NCBI GenBank assembly: GCA_026874595.1
Contig: CM049307.1
Location: forward strand, 62,278,370-62,342,369
Length of the DNA: 64,000 nucleotides
From: Sipunculus nudus
Lineage: Eukaryota > Annelida > Sipuncula > Golfingiida > Sipunculidae
Direction of reading: 5' to 3'
In this document: one piece after another, positions 46,706 to 59,762 of the stretch
How positions within the stretch are numbered: position 1 is the first letter of the stretch
How the letters are laid out: each line of letters starts with the position of its first letter
Notes under the pieces: model-generated
Databases searched by the model: none
Told to the model about the DNA's origin: nothing
What the model saw: only the letters and a program-made list of their open reading frames with translations
Translations under genes and position numbers: made by a program

Positions 46706-49700
46706 AGAAGCTGTTAACAGAAGTCAATACTGTAGGATTAGAATATTCATTGAATCCTAATGGTTAATTTCACTTTCTGCACACTCAATCTTCAGCAGTA
46801 ATGAAGAGTCTTAATCCTTGTGGCTCAGATTCAACACTGTAACCTTGATTAGCTGAAACAGGGTTGTAGCATCTGTCAAGGATCATCCAGCAGACCCTAA
46901 CTTGCTGGCCACAAATTGGTCAGTAATTGAATAGAAGCACTGCCATGCTGTCCACACACCATGCAGGCACTGCTGTGGACAGGGTCAGAGACCTTCTAAG
47001 TGGACTCCGATTTGACCAAGTGACAACCATTTCTGTCCAAATAAGGTCAAGCCTCAGAATATGGCAGACCGCAAGAACTTCCCGCAGGCAAACAATCAGC
47101 GTTAGATGAAGCAATATCCAGGGAAATACATTAAAAGTGTTATATACAGACCTATATAGCTGCATTTATGTCAGGTTCGGCGCTGCCACATCTTAAGGAT
47201 ACGACCTTCGTAAATCTATAACTTGGTCATTCGGTTAGTTTTATAGTTTCTGTCCCATGTCTCGGGTTTCGGCCGATATTGAAGATGCTGCTCTGGTCTC
47301 ACAGGTACAAAGTAACAAGTGCTGATGTTCTCACAATTAAAGAATTCTAATCTGTTTAATATTCTATGTTTTTCTTGCTGGTGTTTTAACAATCCCCGTT
47401 TGTTATTGAACTAACATTACTAATGTTAAATTTTATGGGCTCTCCAATCTTTGGGTACCAGATGGTTTCTTCTTTTATTATCATCATCATCATCATCATC
47501 ATCATCATTATTTGTGAGGTGCTATCTTCTGCAAGTCACCTGTGGACTGTGACATTGTGTACAACAAAAGAGAAGCTTGATAAGGAAATGGTGGGGGTAC
47601 CGACCCTACCAAACTTTCAAGTATGTGACTCACTGCCCACTGCTCAATAAGTATGCTATGGTGACTGCAAATATCATTATAACAAATGAATATATGAAAT
47701 TCAAAAGAAACTCACATCAATATTTATGGTAAATTCTTGTGACATGAACAGTAATTTTCTCTATCTTTTTCTCATGTTTGTATCTTCAACTGATTCTTGT
47801 ATTCTTCACATAAAAGTAACAAATATTTTTTTTTGTTCCTGAAAAAGCAGACAGATGCCTTATTGACTATCATGACCTGGAAATTTTAAACACATTAATT
47901 TATGTATTAATGTGACCCAATTAGTCACATTACTCCATAAAGGCTGCCTGGCTGTGAAAGGTGGCATCTTAGTGACAAAGCTCATTAAGGAACACTCACA
48001 GTGAACCAAGTCTGCTACATGAGAATTAGATGATCAATATACCAACCTTGGTGGTCACAGATCAGTCTTTATCACAGGAGTCAAGATAACTCCAGAGATT
48101 CCAGACTTGCTGGTTTTAACTCTACATGCCTGAGGGAGTTGGGGGGGGGGGGGGGGGCTAAACTCCAAACAATTGATTGAATCAACCTTGGGAAAGGCAT
48201 GGAATATAGATTCCTGGTACAAAGGGCTGTATTAAATGACATGAATCAAGGGTTAAACTGTTCACTTTGTCTGTGTCTGATCACACAGCACTGGACCAGT
48301 GCTGTTTAGTGCACAGCCAGGGGGACTATGAAGCAATGGGGTTGGTCATTTACTGTTAGGTTAAATCCCTTAGGACTTGTTTAGTCTATCAGGTTATGTT
48401 TGATCCTTGCAGGGATTGATGCTTCTGTAAAGGCTTATGTCTGGCTCAAATGATCCTGTCAGAAAGTGAGATGAATATTTTATTGTTCCTGTGAAATTGC
48501 TTTCAATATTGTGTTAGCCTTGATTTATGCATGCCCTCGAGGGAGTTAACTGAAGCAGGATAGCTTCCTGTATCACTGAGCTTAATGCAGACAGAAAATC
48601 AAGAACACACGCTACCATCCGTCCGGTCTCGCAAACTATGCTCAATACACCAGAGAGGAGACATAAGGATATTAGACTTTTCCCATACGGTGCCATGGCT
48701 GCATGGGCCATCAGCCTCACAACCAATGGGACACATTCCAACAGTCTTTGAAACAAATCCCTCGGCTGAAATTTCACTCTTGGAAAAAAATTCCACAGAC
48801 TGATAAGCAGTCCTAGCAACATATCTAAACAGGAATTTCCTAATCTGGAAAAAAATACCTGATAGGAATGTCCCGTTCTGGGAAAATATAAATCTGATCA
48901 GAAATGCCTAAGTTTAAAAAAAAAACCTCTGCTCTACTATCACTATTAACCTCCTCTTCTGACCAAACGTGCAAAGAATTGATGTGATTATAACTTACCA
49001 ATTAAGTTGTGTCAATTTTCTGTTATTTCATATTTATTTTAATATATGATATATTGTTATGGAGTAAGAAAGGGTGTATATGTGACTTAACACATTGTAT
49101 CAATATGACAGCTTAAGAGAGGGCAAGGCCTCTGCAGCTGACCTAATTCTGACTTGTCCTGTGATGCTGCCATAATCTTCATCTCTATGCCCTAATTAAT
49201 CAAGTTGTGATACAAGCCATAAAGGGGAATGTATAAATCTGCCTTGTACAATTAAGGAATAAGGTGGTTGTGGGTTTTCTCCTATTTGATTAACATGCAT
49301 ACAGCAAAAAATATAAAATTTGTTTTATTATAATCTGCTTAATCTGCTCAGATACGTAAAGATGATGCATATCTGATGGTTTAGAGAAGATGAGTTGCAG
49401 GACCTAATAGTTTACAGGTATATAACTGTAACCAGAGGGCAGTGAAGGCAGCTAAACAACATGCTTTGGGCAGATGTTTCAAGCAGGACATGTATGACTT
49501 AAGCACAACCTAGAAGTCTGTTCACTACAAGATAAAATGTAAGTACACAACATGATACTGGTATGACATGTACCAGACTTTTTATGATCTTATGAACCAC
49601 AAAGCATCCTCCATATGTGGACAAGAAAGATGTGACGGAACAGCACGGATGCTTAACAAACAGACTCTGTGCCAAACAAGAATATGGACAAAATTTTTCC

Positions 49701-50215
49701 TGTTGTTGCATTAAATGTTAATTACTTTATATTTTTTTTTAATATTTATTTTTAGACAATTAAATATCTCATGAATATAATTAATTAATCACATCATAAA
49801 AATGACTCTGCAGCTCATATTCCAAATATTATCCCCCCCCCCCAAAAAAAAGAATGAATGGTTATATTTTATTAATCATTAGAGTTTTTGCTCAACACAG
49901 TTAAGGTCTACACTGATAACTGAAACCATCCAAGCACTGGTCCCAGGCAGTGAAATGTAAGCTGGCTGCATTGAAACTTAAATCTACCTACACTGATAGC
50001 TATAGGGTTCCTACACTTCTAGAGGAACATTATTATGATCATGACGTTTTCATGACCTTAAACAAAATTCCTCACCTGTGCCCTTACTGATTTACCAACA
50101 GAATGAGGCCATAGATCAGAGACATTTTTAGACAGCAGGCAAACAGGTTTTCATGACTTTTTTAAAATTGAAAAAAAAATCATGACTTTTTAAGTAATGA
50201 ATCATGTCATTTAAA
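46706..50215. other. Non-coding stretch with short tandem tracts
   Basis: It holds an ATC/TCA microsatellite at 47480-47508, a 17-base G run at 48141-48157 and an 11-base C run at 49833-49843. GC-balanced islands at 46900-47300 and 48510-48820 have open frames on both strands without exon boundaries, so they are not called as genes. Confidence 0.4.
47480..47508 (+). repeat. (TCA)n microsatellite
   Basis: Nine or so consecutive tca triplets are present. A plus open frame reads through it as poly-isoleucine, which is incidental. Confidence 0.95.
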
Positions 50216-52824
50216 AACAAGGGACCTATGGGTCACGACGCTCACCTGTTATATATGATAAAAAAATATTATTTAGAAATGAGGCACATGCTGGTTTTGT
50301 GTGGTAAAAAAATATAAGCTGTATTATGAGTTGTTGTTGTTTAGCTTATGTATGATTTTGATAGTTCCTTTGGAGACAGGGAAGAGGATTGATTTCATTT
50401 ATTTTATTAACAAATGGAGTACTATTGTCACACAGATTTTGACTTGGCCATATAACTTATAAGCAGAACATATAATATAAGAGTTTAACTATTTATTTTA
50501 AAAAAATTACAAATATTGTCCCAAATATAATTTTTATTAAAAATATTAAGAGAATCATATGATTTTTTAAAATGAAATATAACTGAAATGATTATTTAAA
50601 TAATATTAAAGAATATATTCATGAATGCATTCATGAATACATTTTGAAAGTATTTGCACAAGTATTCATATATTTTCATTTTTACCTGAATTCCCATTCT
50701 TTATGCAAGAAATTTTATAATGGAGGACATAATCATATTCGTATTTAAATACAATTACAAAGTATTCGCACCAAACCTGGTATTTATTCAGTTTTCACCA
50801 AACAATGATGTTGAGAATCCAGAATATACAAAATTCACACATTTAAATAATGATCATAAGTACCTGGTTTTATGGCTTTTATTTATATTAAAAAATAACT
50901 GTAAAAAAATCATTTTGGACTAATTTCACATCAATGTACACACTAGACACAGTAGGAATCTAGATTAATATTATCAACTGCATCTTTGTCTATCATTAAT
51001 TTCCTTCATATGATCCCTAATGATTAGTAATGAATAATATGATTTACTTCTTTATCATTAAAATTGAACTGAAAAATGCCATAGGTGACTGCATGGTGTT
51101 ATTTGGAATACGTGACATTCTACCCATCGATACAAGATTCTTATATCATCAGTAACTGCAAGTTAATTTCCTGTTATTATAAACTAACAAATTCCTTTTC
51201 TATTTTTCTTTAATTTGTTATTAAAAACCAATAAAAATTTATTAATTTATTGTTTATTGTTATGTTGTTGGTTAAAACTACTAGATGAGTTGGGTTGGAC
51301 CTGGATCAACTATGGCTGGCCATAAGCTGCCTGGATTCCGTGTATGCCTCGCCTCAAGCATGCATAATACAGGTGACTCAAGAGGGGCTGGAGAGAGCCA
51401 AAGTCTGACAGGGTCTCATAAAAAACATTAATAAAAGCTACAATTTTTGGCCAATTTCTTTCAGCTTTCTAAACTAAAAAGCTGAAATCCTTATGTGTGC
51501 ATGATATGAAAATTACATCAACAGTGCTCACGGGAAACAAACGTGCCATGGTCACAGTTGGGCTAAATTTAAGGTACTAATTTTATATTTATACTAATAA
51601 CTTATAAAATTTGAAAAATTCAGAACTAATTTTGGGTATTCAATTGAATCTTGATTAAATAATGTTACATCCCTGACAAAAAAATCATCAGCTTCAGCAA
51701 TGCCCTTGTTAAGGGCGTAAATATATTTCTTGATTTTTTACAAAGTGCATTATGTTTGGGCCCATAACTTAAAACAATTACGCAATACTGACATCATTCT
51801 GGCATGTGCATAGAGATTGAAAAATATGCATATTATTTATGATTAAAGTCAGATTAGTGGATTTGATATTTGGCAGTCTTGAAGTGTAACAATGGATTTT
51901 TAATGGAAAAATGAAGTTTTTCATTAATATCTCGAAGGTATTAAGTCCTAGTGACCAAATTCTTGGCATGGTAGGGGATTTTGGAGACATCTAACTGTAT
52001 GCCAAATTTAAGGAACTTAGAGCTGAAGCTGGGGAGCTGAGCTCTTGCAAACTGCATAACACTAGCTTGATGTAAACAATACGTTACATGATGCTTGAAA
52101 ACTTGAATAAAATCTACAGTTTTTGATCAACTGGTTTCAAATTTTTGGTGTTAACAGTTGAAATGCTAACAAAAAAATGCTGTGAAAATTAAATCCACAG
52201 TACTTACAGGAAAAAAACGTGCCATGGTCAAATTTGGGCAAAATTTAAGGTACCAATTTTTATTTTTATTAATATTTTAAAAAATTTAAAAGATTTTCAT
52301 CTAATTTTGGGTATACAATTTAATTTTGATTAATTAAAGTTATATTACTGGAAAAAAGGTCCATAGCTTTAACATTTTTGTGTTAAGTGATCAAATATCT
52401 TTCCTGAATTTTTACAAAATGCATTATGTTTGGGCCCATAACTTTTTTAAATTAAATAATACAGATATAATTTCTGGCATGTACATAGGAACTATATAGA
52501 GGAATATTTATGGTAAATATGAGGAAAAACAGATGAGTGGTTTGATATTAGGTAGTCCTGAAGTGTGAAAATAGGTTTTTAATAAAAAATTGAGGTTTTT
52601 CCTTAATTTCTCAAAGGAACAAAGTTGCAAAGACCCAGTTTTTGGCTTGGTAGAAGATCTTGGGGACATCTAACATTATGCTGAATTTTGGATTCCTAGG
52701 TCTTACGGTTTCAAAACGTGCCACATCTACGGACGGACAGACGGACGGACGGACAGACGGACGGATGACGGACAATGGACCACGACTATAGCTCAGATGA
52801 TTTATAGTCAGCTGAGCTAAAAAT
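50216..52824 (+). mobile_element. Interspersed element AACAAGGG...GCTAAAAA, copy B (about 2.6 kb)
   Basis: It is collinear with 28717-31080: same start (aacaagggacctatgggtca), same modules and the same terminal hairpin (agctcagatgattta-tagtcagctgagct) and AAAAA. It has about 230 extra bases near 51490-51710, a third partial copy of the internal module beginning cgtgccatggtcacagttgg. Copy A has either lost this segment or never had it. The tail has four or five ggac(a)gacgg repeats (52733-52760). No coding capacity is seen. Confidence 0.85.
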
Positions 52825-52890
52825 GGCGTTTTACCCTTAATGCTAACATGAAACTTGTAACATTTTCTTTTTAATGAAAGTATTATTATA

Positions 52891-53263
52891 ACTAGAAAAC
52901 ACTTAGAGAGTGCAGACCTCCAACAAGGCAGCTCATTACCCCATATGGCATTGTCAGAAATGTGTGATAAACATAGCAGGACAATCACTGAAAGTTATGG
53001 CATACTGACACTGGGCAAATAAACTGAACAAAGCAGCTCATTACTCCCATATCATATTTTCAGAAATGCAGCAATTTCTAAAATATTCTTGGATCTGGAT
53101 AACCCCCGAAATTTCATCAATTGTCCCTTGTATCATTACCGAGCTATCCGGAAAATTCATGAAAATCTGTTAATTACATTTTGTGTTATGTTGCTAATAG
53201 ACAAACAAACAGACAAACCAATGCCCGAAAAACCTAACCTGCACCCCTTGGTGGCAGTAATAA
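52891..53263 (+). repeat. Dispersed repeat ending close to the 53.3 kb exon
   Basis: It starts actagaaaacacttagagag, tgcagacctcc and ends agacaaacaaacagacaaac, ccttggtggcagtaataa. Both phrases have the form of a widespread marine-animal repeat class ('...aacctccttggcggaggtaataa'), which I recall from general knowledge and have not checked. Its end lies about 20 bases from the splice donor of the exon at 53284. Confidence 0.55.
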
Positions 53264-53283
53264 TCAAAGATGGTTGTACTTAC

Positions 53284-53390
53284 GATTCTGGGTGGGGTAG
53301 TGTAATAAAACTGAGGTAGGTTTGGGGAGCTGGCGTCTGCCGATGTGGCGCTGGTATCTGGCAAGTCATCCTCATCCACCCACGCTGAAC
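53284..53390 (-). CDS. Internal exon of a minus-strand gene, product unknown
   Basis: On the minus strand a pyrimidine-rich acceptor (aactgtctttctcatcatcag) precedes 107 bases, which are followed by a consensus donor (gtaagtac). The likely frame uses two bases to complete a codon, then 35 codons reading SAWVDEDDLPDTSATSADAS and SPNLPQFYYTTPPRI, ending exactly on a codon boundary. A second frame is open (VQRGWMRMTCQIPAPH...), but it is less protein-like. The peptide is acidic then Ser/Thr/Pro-rich and looks like a disordered linker or cytoplasmic tail. It has no domain I can name. It is the best exon in the window, and with the 35-base exon at 1324 it sets the direction of the host gene. If nothing lies between them, the intron is about 52 kb. 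Confidence 0.55.
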
Positions 53391-55164
53391 CTGATGATGA
53401 GAAAGACAGTTAAATAATTCAGCCACGTTTACCCCAGATACCAAGAGGAAACAGATATACGTATCCTAGTCTACAAAGACATGCACAGGTTAATTATGTA
53501 TATCTGTACCAATAACAATCACATTTTCATCCAGAGAAGTCTTTATACTCTGTAATAAACCACATTCCAAAATATCAGTGACTGCAGGGTAAAATAAAGA
53601 AAAAATATTATTTATAAAATATCAAGTATATATATTTACATCAAGAATTAATATTAAAATGTTGTCTTGCCACATAACCACCCTTGAAATAAATATTCTT
53701 GGAATGTTTAAATTTCTGGAATATCTTATATAAACACAAACTTGAAAACAGTCTGGTTTACTGATCAAAAGAGACCAGTATCAAGTCTTCAAGAGTTATT
53801 TTCAATAGTCTGAAATATTGTTATTATTGCCACAGTAACATTCTCCGGAATGGCAGAACCTTTCGTTTTAATGTTTATTAATTGAAATTTCTGTTATACT
53901 TAGAAAATAAACATAAAAAACGTGAGAAACAAGACCAGTCTGAAAAAAATTCATATTTCCCTGAGTATATTTCTTTGGAAGAGAAGAACTTTCTGATTAA
54001 ATGTTTTCTATCAATGGCTTTTTCTATCAAGACTCAGAAATAGAAACAAATACGGAAGAATCACAAACAGAATTTCATCAAAACAATTATTCTGATATTG
54101 CAAATCAACTCAAGCTGTCATAATCACTTAAGAAATGACAACATACTGTTGTTGTGTTCATCACCACTCATTTTTACAGTTCCAACTACCGATGAAAAAT
54201 ATTTCAAAATATTAATCGTCATTGTTGTCTTGATACAATAGTACAGCATGGAAATCCTATGTCAAACCAAAATGAAGAAAGGCCATACAAAAGAAATATA
54301 ATTGTTCTATTGGAACAAAAAATATGGTTACAGCAAGAAATTTATTTTAACCAGTCGAGACAATACATACATGGAATTTTGCCATCTTCTGAAGAGAATA
54401 TATAAACTTGCTTCTATTCTGGAAATGGTGTGTATGATCAACATGAAATTTAGTCCATTTTCTACACCTTTAAGAATTCTTTTAGGGAATTTGTGCCATA
54501 ACACAGATAAGCAGCATTACCAAGGACCTGGTCTTAAAAAAAAAGATCAAACTGAGAAAAATGAGAGCCCATTGAACAATAATTTTTTTTTTGCATGGCC
54601 TAACAATTCTCAATTTCTCTTTATGAAGCTAGCCAATGGTTATAATTTACAGCCTCACAAGCCAATCTGTTTTTCAGGACAGCCTCATGATTTGTAGTTG
54701 CCAATTTTCTACTGAATGACAGTGATATAACCATTCTGCAAGTATGATATTATTATTAAGCCTTCTGAATCTCGGATTTATATGCTTGGAGTTCTTATTA
54801 AGTCTTAATTGTGGGCTTCAGATGCCACTGATGAGGTCAAGTTCATACCAAGGCTGAGTAGAATTAATTTAGAGGTCAGGCCACACAAGTCCTAGTCTGA
54901 GTCCTCCAGGTTGGTTTCCAAGTTCACCAACTTCAAGTCTGAGTCATCTGGAAGCTGAGTGAAAGTCCAATAAAATTTCCACATTAAAAGAAACTAACTG
55001 AAAAATTATTGTTTGTGGCCACAGTCACTGCATATAGTAGAACAGGTGAAAATACATGTAGACAAGGGTAAGCTTAGTAAATATTTTTTCTTATGGCAGC
55101 CCTGAGTTTTTACTCCATAAACCTCTGAAAGTCTATTCTGATTTCACAACTTTGTTCTAAGACC
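53391..55164. other. AT-rich non-coding stretch, presumed intron
   Basis: No supported feature is seen. The 131-codon plus frame at 54302-54697 is AT-rich, Lys/Asn-rich and passes through homopolymers (aaaaaaa, ttttttttt), so I regard it as chance. Confidence 0.45.
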
Positions 55165-55420
55165 AGCATTCACGGTCAGGGTTAGAGCACAGGGCTCAAA
55201 GCTAGGTATTAAATCGTGAGTTCTGATCTCAGCTGGGGTGATGAGATTTTCAATGGTCAGCCCCAACTCGGGGTGAGCACTCTGCAGGCTTGACAGGAGA
55301 CTGCACACACCATTTGTGTTTTACTCACAAACAAGTGCATCTTTCAGGGGTTCCTAAGTATTAAGACCCAGCTATAGGGATTAAAACAGGACCTGCAGCA
55401 GCAGTACACTGAGCCTTGCT
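55165..55420 (+). mobile_element. tRNA-derived SINE, family A, plus strand (second copy)
   Basis: The tRNA-like head has gggttagagcacagggctca (A-box region) and gtgagttctgatctc (B-box-like). The core gatgagattttcaatggtca, gccccaactcggggtgagca, ctctgcaggct follows, then 'acaagtgcatctttcaggggttcct'. The layout is as at 37895. Confidence 0.72.
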
Positions 55421-58286
55421 GACACCATGATTATTGCAATAATAAGCCCCTGTCACATAGTCAGAAACTCGAGAAGAATTCTGGAGATATACATAGTACT
55501 TAGTTAAGAACTATAGTTAAGCAAGCATTAAAAAAACCACTTCCTCTTTAAGGCACTGGTGGGATTCAGAGACTTTGGGCTTGGAAGTCTTACAGGTATC
55601 TTAACTGCTTAAAATGTGTCTTACCACCTGACATGCCAGACTTTTTAACTGAGAGATATAAAAAATATATTCATACCATTTATACATCACCCAGAACATC
55701 AATTTAACAGGCAAGAAAAGCACAGTACAAACAGATGAAGCCTCAAAATAAGAACACAAAGATTGAAAGAAATATGATCTCATCTTCTGAAACTCCAGCA
55801 AGATTACCTTCTCAACTCCATTTATATAACACTTGGGCAGTCTTCCTTTCATCTGTCCACAATATATATAACACTGCTATTGATTCCATGTGTAGTGCTT
55901 ATGATCTACAGTGTATCCTCTGGTCTTTTGATCTTCTTTAAGGCCATACCAAATAATCTGTTGTTCTACAAATTCACCGCTCCCATTTTTAGTGAATCCA
56001 ATTTTTAAAAAATGAAGAGCAGTCCTTCGTAATGTTGCTAATTAGACTGCTATGGCACAAAATCCCTAAAAGAATTCTTAAAGGCATGGAAAATGTACTA
56101 AAGTTTGTGTTGATTATATACACCAGCTTCAAGGAGTGAAGCAATAATTGTATTTTTTTTACTCAAGGAAAATTCCATGTATTGTGTCTTGACCATTAAA
56201 AAAGACAGAATGAAAAATTCACTCACTCGCACTATATTTTTTGTTACAACAGTCCATGGAACAATAATTTTTTTGGGCCTAGCCTCACCCACAGGGTTAA
56301 TAACAATCAATATTATTATACGAGTCCTTTGAGTGACGAGGCTCTCCTTTCACTGGGCGGTGCTTTGTTTAATATTGTCTGGTATGAGAAATCCAATGGA
56401 TACTCCTTCAATCCAATAGTTGTTTTATATTAATAGAAGTTCCCATAAAGCATATATCAATTTTTGATCATTTCTCCAATTAAGAGTTATTTGACATCAT
56501 AAGCAAATTCCGACATGTTTTACATTTACAATAACATTTTTGTTTTACAGTTACTCGTTTTGTTGTTTTGTTTGTTGGAAAATCCTACATGTAAAAGATA
56601 AGCACATAATATTTATAATTATAACTGACCTTAATTAATATATTCCCACAGTTACCACTATTTCCAATGAAAACTAAAATGGGTTTGATTTTGCAGTTAA
56701 AAAACATATATATATATATATATATATATGCATCCCTTACGTCACAAGGACCTAGTTTGATGATTTATTTTAAACATTGGCCCAAAGGCATTTTAGTATT
56801 GAATAAGAAACAGACAAACCTGTCTTTTGCACAGATTTTTTTGTCTGCATGACTTACTCTCAGCTGAGCAACATTAAAAAAAAACAAAAGTAGGCCTTTT
56901 TAAAGATACCTATGTCAACACTGGTATCCATAGCAACAAGTACTTTCTGCAGAATGAAAAATAATGACTAAAGATTCTAAAAAATAAAGAGCCTGCATCA
57001 ATCTATAAAACAACAATACATGTCATTCTTTTCCTTGTCTGAGATAAATGAAATAATGGTGGATGGCAAATAAATGTAAATGGCAGTCTTAGTTGTGCCA
57101 AGTCATTAATCAAATTCTGAGGCCAAAAAATGAGAATGTGACTGCATCTACATATAACAGAGATCTGTGTATTATTTCCTGTAACATATGGTATGACCTC
57201 CAAATCATACCCTTAAAAAGTGTTATAAATCTACAATAACTGCCTGGAGAAGATATATATGATTATCTCATAAAAAGCAGTGAGTAATATATTTGTGAGA
57301 TATTTGATAGGAAACGAGGAATCCAGGCCTGGGTCCATTAGGGTGTGCTATTGTTTTTTATGGGTAATTCCATGGTTACAAATCTGGACAAAATGAAATC
57401 ACCAATATGCTGTTTACTTGAGGGAAAAAAGGCTAATCTAGTATTTCATGAAAATGTACAACAATCTTTCCTCACAATAAAGAAATAAAACTATTTTCCA
57501 AATAAGCATTTTATCTATTAATACATATATATGAAGCTGGCGTGCAGACTGATTTGATATTTTCAACTCATAAATGCTACATTTGTTCGGTCGATAGTAA
57601 AAACATAGGTTTTCCCCCCAGGAACATGTTTAAAATATTGGTCAATTCAGAGTGAAGTGGAAGGGGCTGATTATATTTGACAGAATGTCTGGGGCTGAAT
57701 ATAAATCAACAACATTTCTGGCCCCTGGATTGGCCTTACTTGAACCTGGACAAAGCAAAAGTCAAATAATCCCTGACCTTCCCACTAGATGGCAGCACCT
57801 AATTATCTCTCATGACCAACCATTGCAAAAAAAAATCTGTTATTTGATTTTTCCTCAAAAGCAACTTCTCCCCACTGAATAAAACCTTAATTTGAATTTA
57901 AATTTTTTAACATTGCACACCTTGGTATCATGAGTATTTTCTTCTTTTTGTAATTTAAAGCTATCCTACATTTACTCTACCCATAAGCATACAGTATTGA
58001 TCTCAAATTTAAGAATGTAAAATCTCCAAGGAAGAGACATGTTTATGGTAAGGTAGAAATAGATAAATAAACAAAAGCAGAGGTCCCTCACATTCTATAA
58101 CTTTTTTGTCATAAGAATATATTTCTTTCATAGCTGGCATGTATGCTTTAACAGATTATGCATAGCAAATGAAAAGCATGCAGTTCAACAGAAATGAAAA
58201 GTGAATTTATCAGTAAATGGATCCAGGTTTATAGTAATTTATCATTGATGATGACAGGGAAACATTTGGTTTTTCACTGTTTTTGT
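55421..58286. other. AT-rich non-coding stretch
   Basis: No gene is supported. It contains an AT dinucleotide tract at 56705-56729. A short GC-balanced piece at 57640-57800 has no exon signals. Confidence 0.45.
56705..56729. repeat. (TA)n microsatellite
   Basis: About twelve consecutive ta dinucleotides. Confidence 0.95.
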
Positions 58287-58560
58287 TAAAGGGACCTAAT
58301 CACCTATAAAGCATGTTGAATTAACACAAGATATAACATTTTCTCTTTGAAATAAATTGGTACCTGCCAAAATATAATCCTGAAACTGTTGGCTTACTCC
58401 TGTACACAACTTAAGTGTTAAAACAAGTGGACCAGGTGCAATCATAGGTGTCAACATAAACACAGCACCTGGGCCACAGCACAAGTCATTGAGGAGATGC
58501 CCTGACTAGGCCCAAAAAATGTGATACATATTCCTGCCTCCTGAAACATTGCATATAGCA
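58287..58560 (+). repeat. Interspersed repeat, possible MITE, copy 2
   Basis: It starts ttaaagggacctaatcacct, ataaagcatgttgaattaac and follows 23503 with the same landmarks to about 58560. It is more decayed and has no clear right end. Overlapping minus-strand frames are incidental. Confidence 0.55.
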
Positions 58561-59762
58561 CTGACTCAGGCCTGTTATTTCTGCTGAGGCCCCTGGACCT
58601 ATCATGTTGCGATAGGTTCTACAATAAGTTTTCATTCGGCCCATGGATGATCTGTGATGTCCATCCAGCAGAGAAATATCAGAGGACATGGTCCATGTAT
58701 GGACTAGTTTGGACTACTCTTTGTTTGGAATCTGGACTTTCAATATAGCAGACATTTAAAAACTGACCTTGGGGCACAATATAGTTATCATGGGATAATC
58801 CATCTCTCCTTACACATATACACCCCTATATATTGTTGACTCTGGGACACCTATCAGGGAAAAAGGGCTATGGGCAGATCAGTTCAGAGTGTGATAATCA
58901 AGGATATGGATGAAAAGCGCTAAAGTTGATATTTGTAGAAAAATACATTATTATAATCTATGCATGGTAGTGAGTGTTAATATGTTTTATTCTTCCTTTG
59001 TCTGTGTGTTATTTTACACCAAACGTTCTCAACAGATAAGAAAACATTCTTTTTTGTTTTGGGTGGGGGGGGGGGGGGGGGGGGCTGTTAGGATAACACA
59101 AAGAAAAATCAATGAAACTTTTTAAGGAAATAAAAATCATAAAATTTCTATTAAAAAGGATTCTATCCTAGAGTGACATATGGCTATAACAGAACATTTA
59201 TCAGGCCACTTTGTTCCCGCACACACACCCTAAAATAATTTTCCTACTTCAAGAAAAAAAATATCTAATGGCAAGAAAATACTCAATCTAGTGGGGCATG
59301 AAATGTTTCTTTTTATGGGGAAGAACATTATTCTTATGATGAGAATTGTTTTCTCCTGATTAGATAATTAAAAAAAATCTTATGGCAAGGAGAGAGGCAA
59401 AAAGTGTAATATGTTCATCTTCTAATGAGAAGGTAATATACCTAGTTTTTACTAAATCTAGATATATTTTCATGACCTTATGTAAGCTGTCTACAAAATC
59501 AAGAAAAATTATTTTGAGGCTTTCTTGTCAGCAGAAAAGTTTAGCTTCTTTGGATTAGAAATACATCTTATGACATTTTTTTTAGCAGGGCACCTGTGAC
59601 CTGTGCTGGTCAAGCATGACTCTCTGAAGAACAATGTAGGCCAACTGAATTAGGATTGTGTCTGGGTGTGTGTGTGTGTGTTGGGGGGGGGGAGTTACAA
59701 CTGTGTCTGGATTTGTCAGTGTCTATATGTGAATCAGACAGGATAGGAATATATCAACTGAC
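58561..59762. other. Non-coding stretch with a 20-base G run
   Basis: It has a pure G run of 20 at 59065-59084, a GT tract followed by ten G at 59665-59692, and AT-rich sequence between. The phrase 'cttatggcaag' near 59385 also occurs near 28357, perhaps an old dispersed repeat. No gene is seen. Confidence 0.4.

Noticed and set aside
54302-54697. 131-codon plus-strand frame
   Set aside because: It is AT-rich, runs through A and T homopolymers, and has no exon boundaries or family resemblance.
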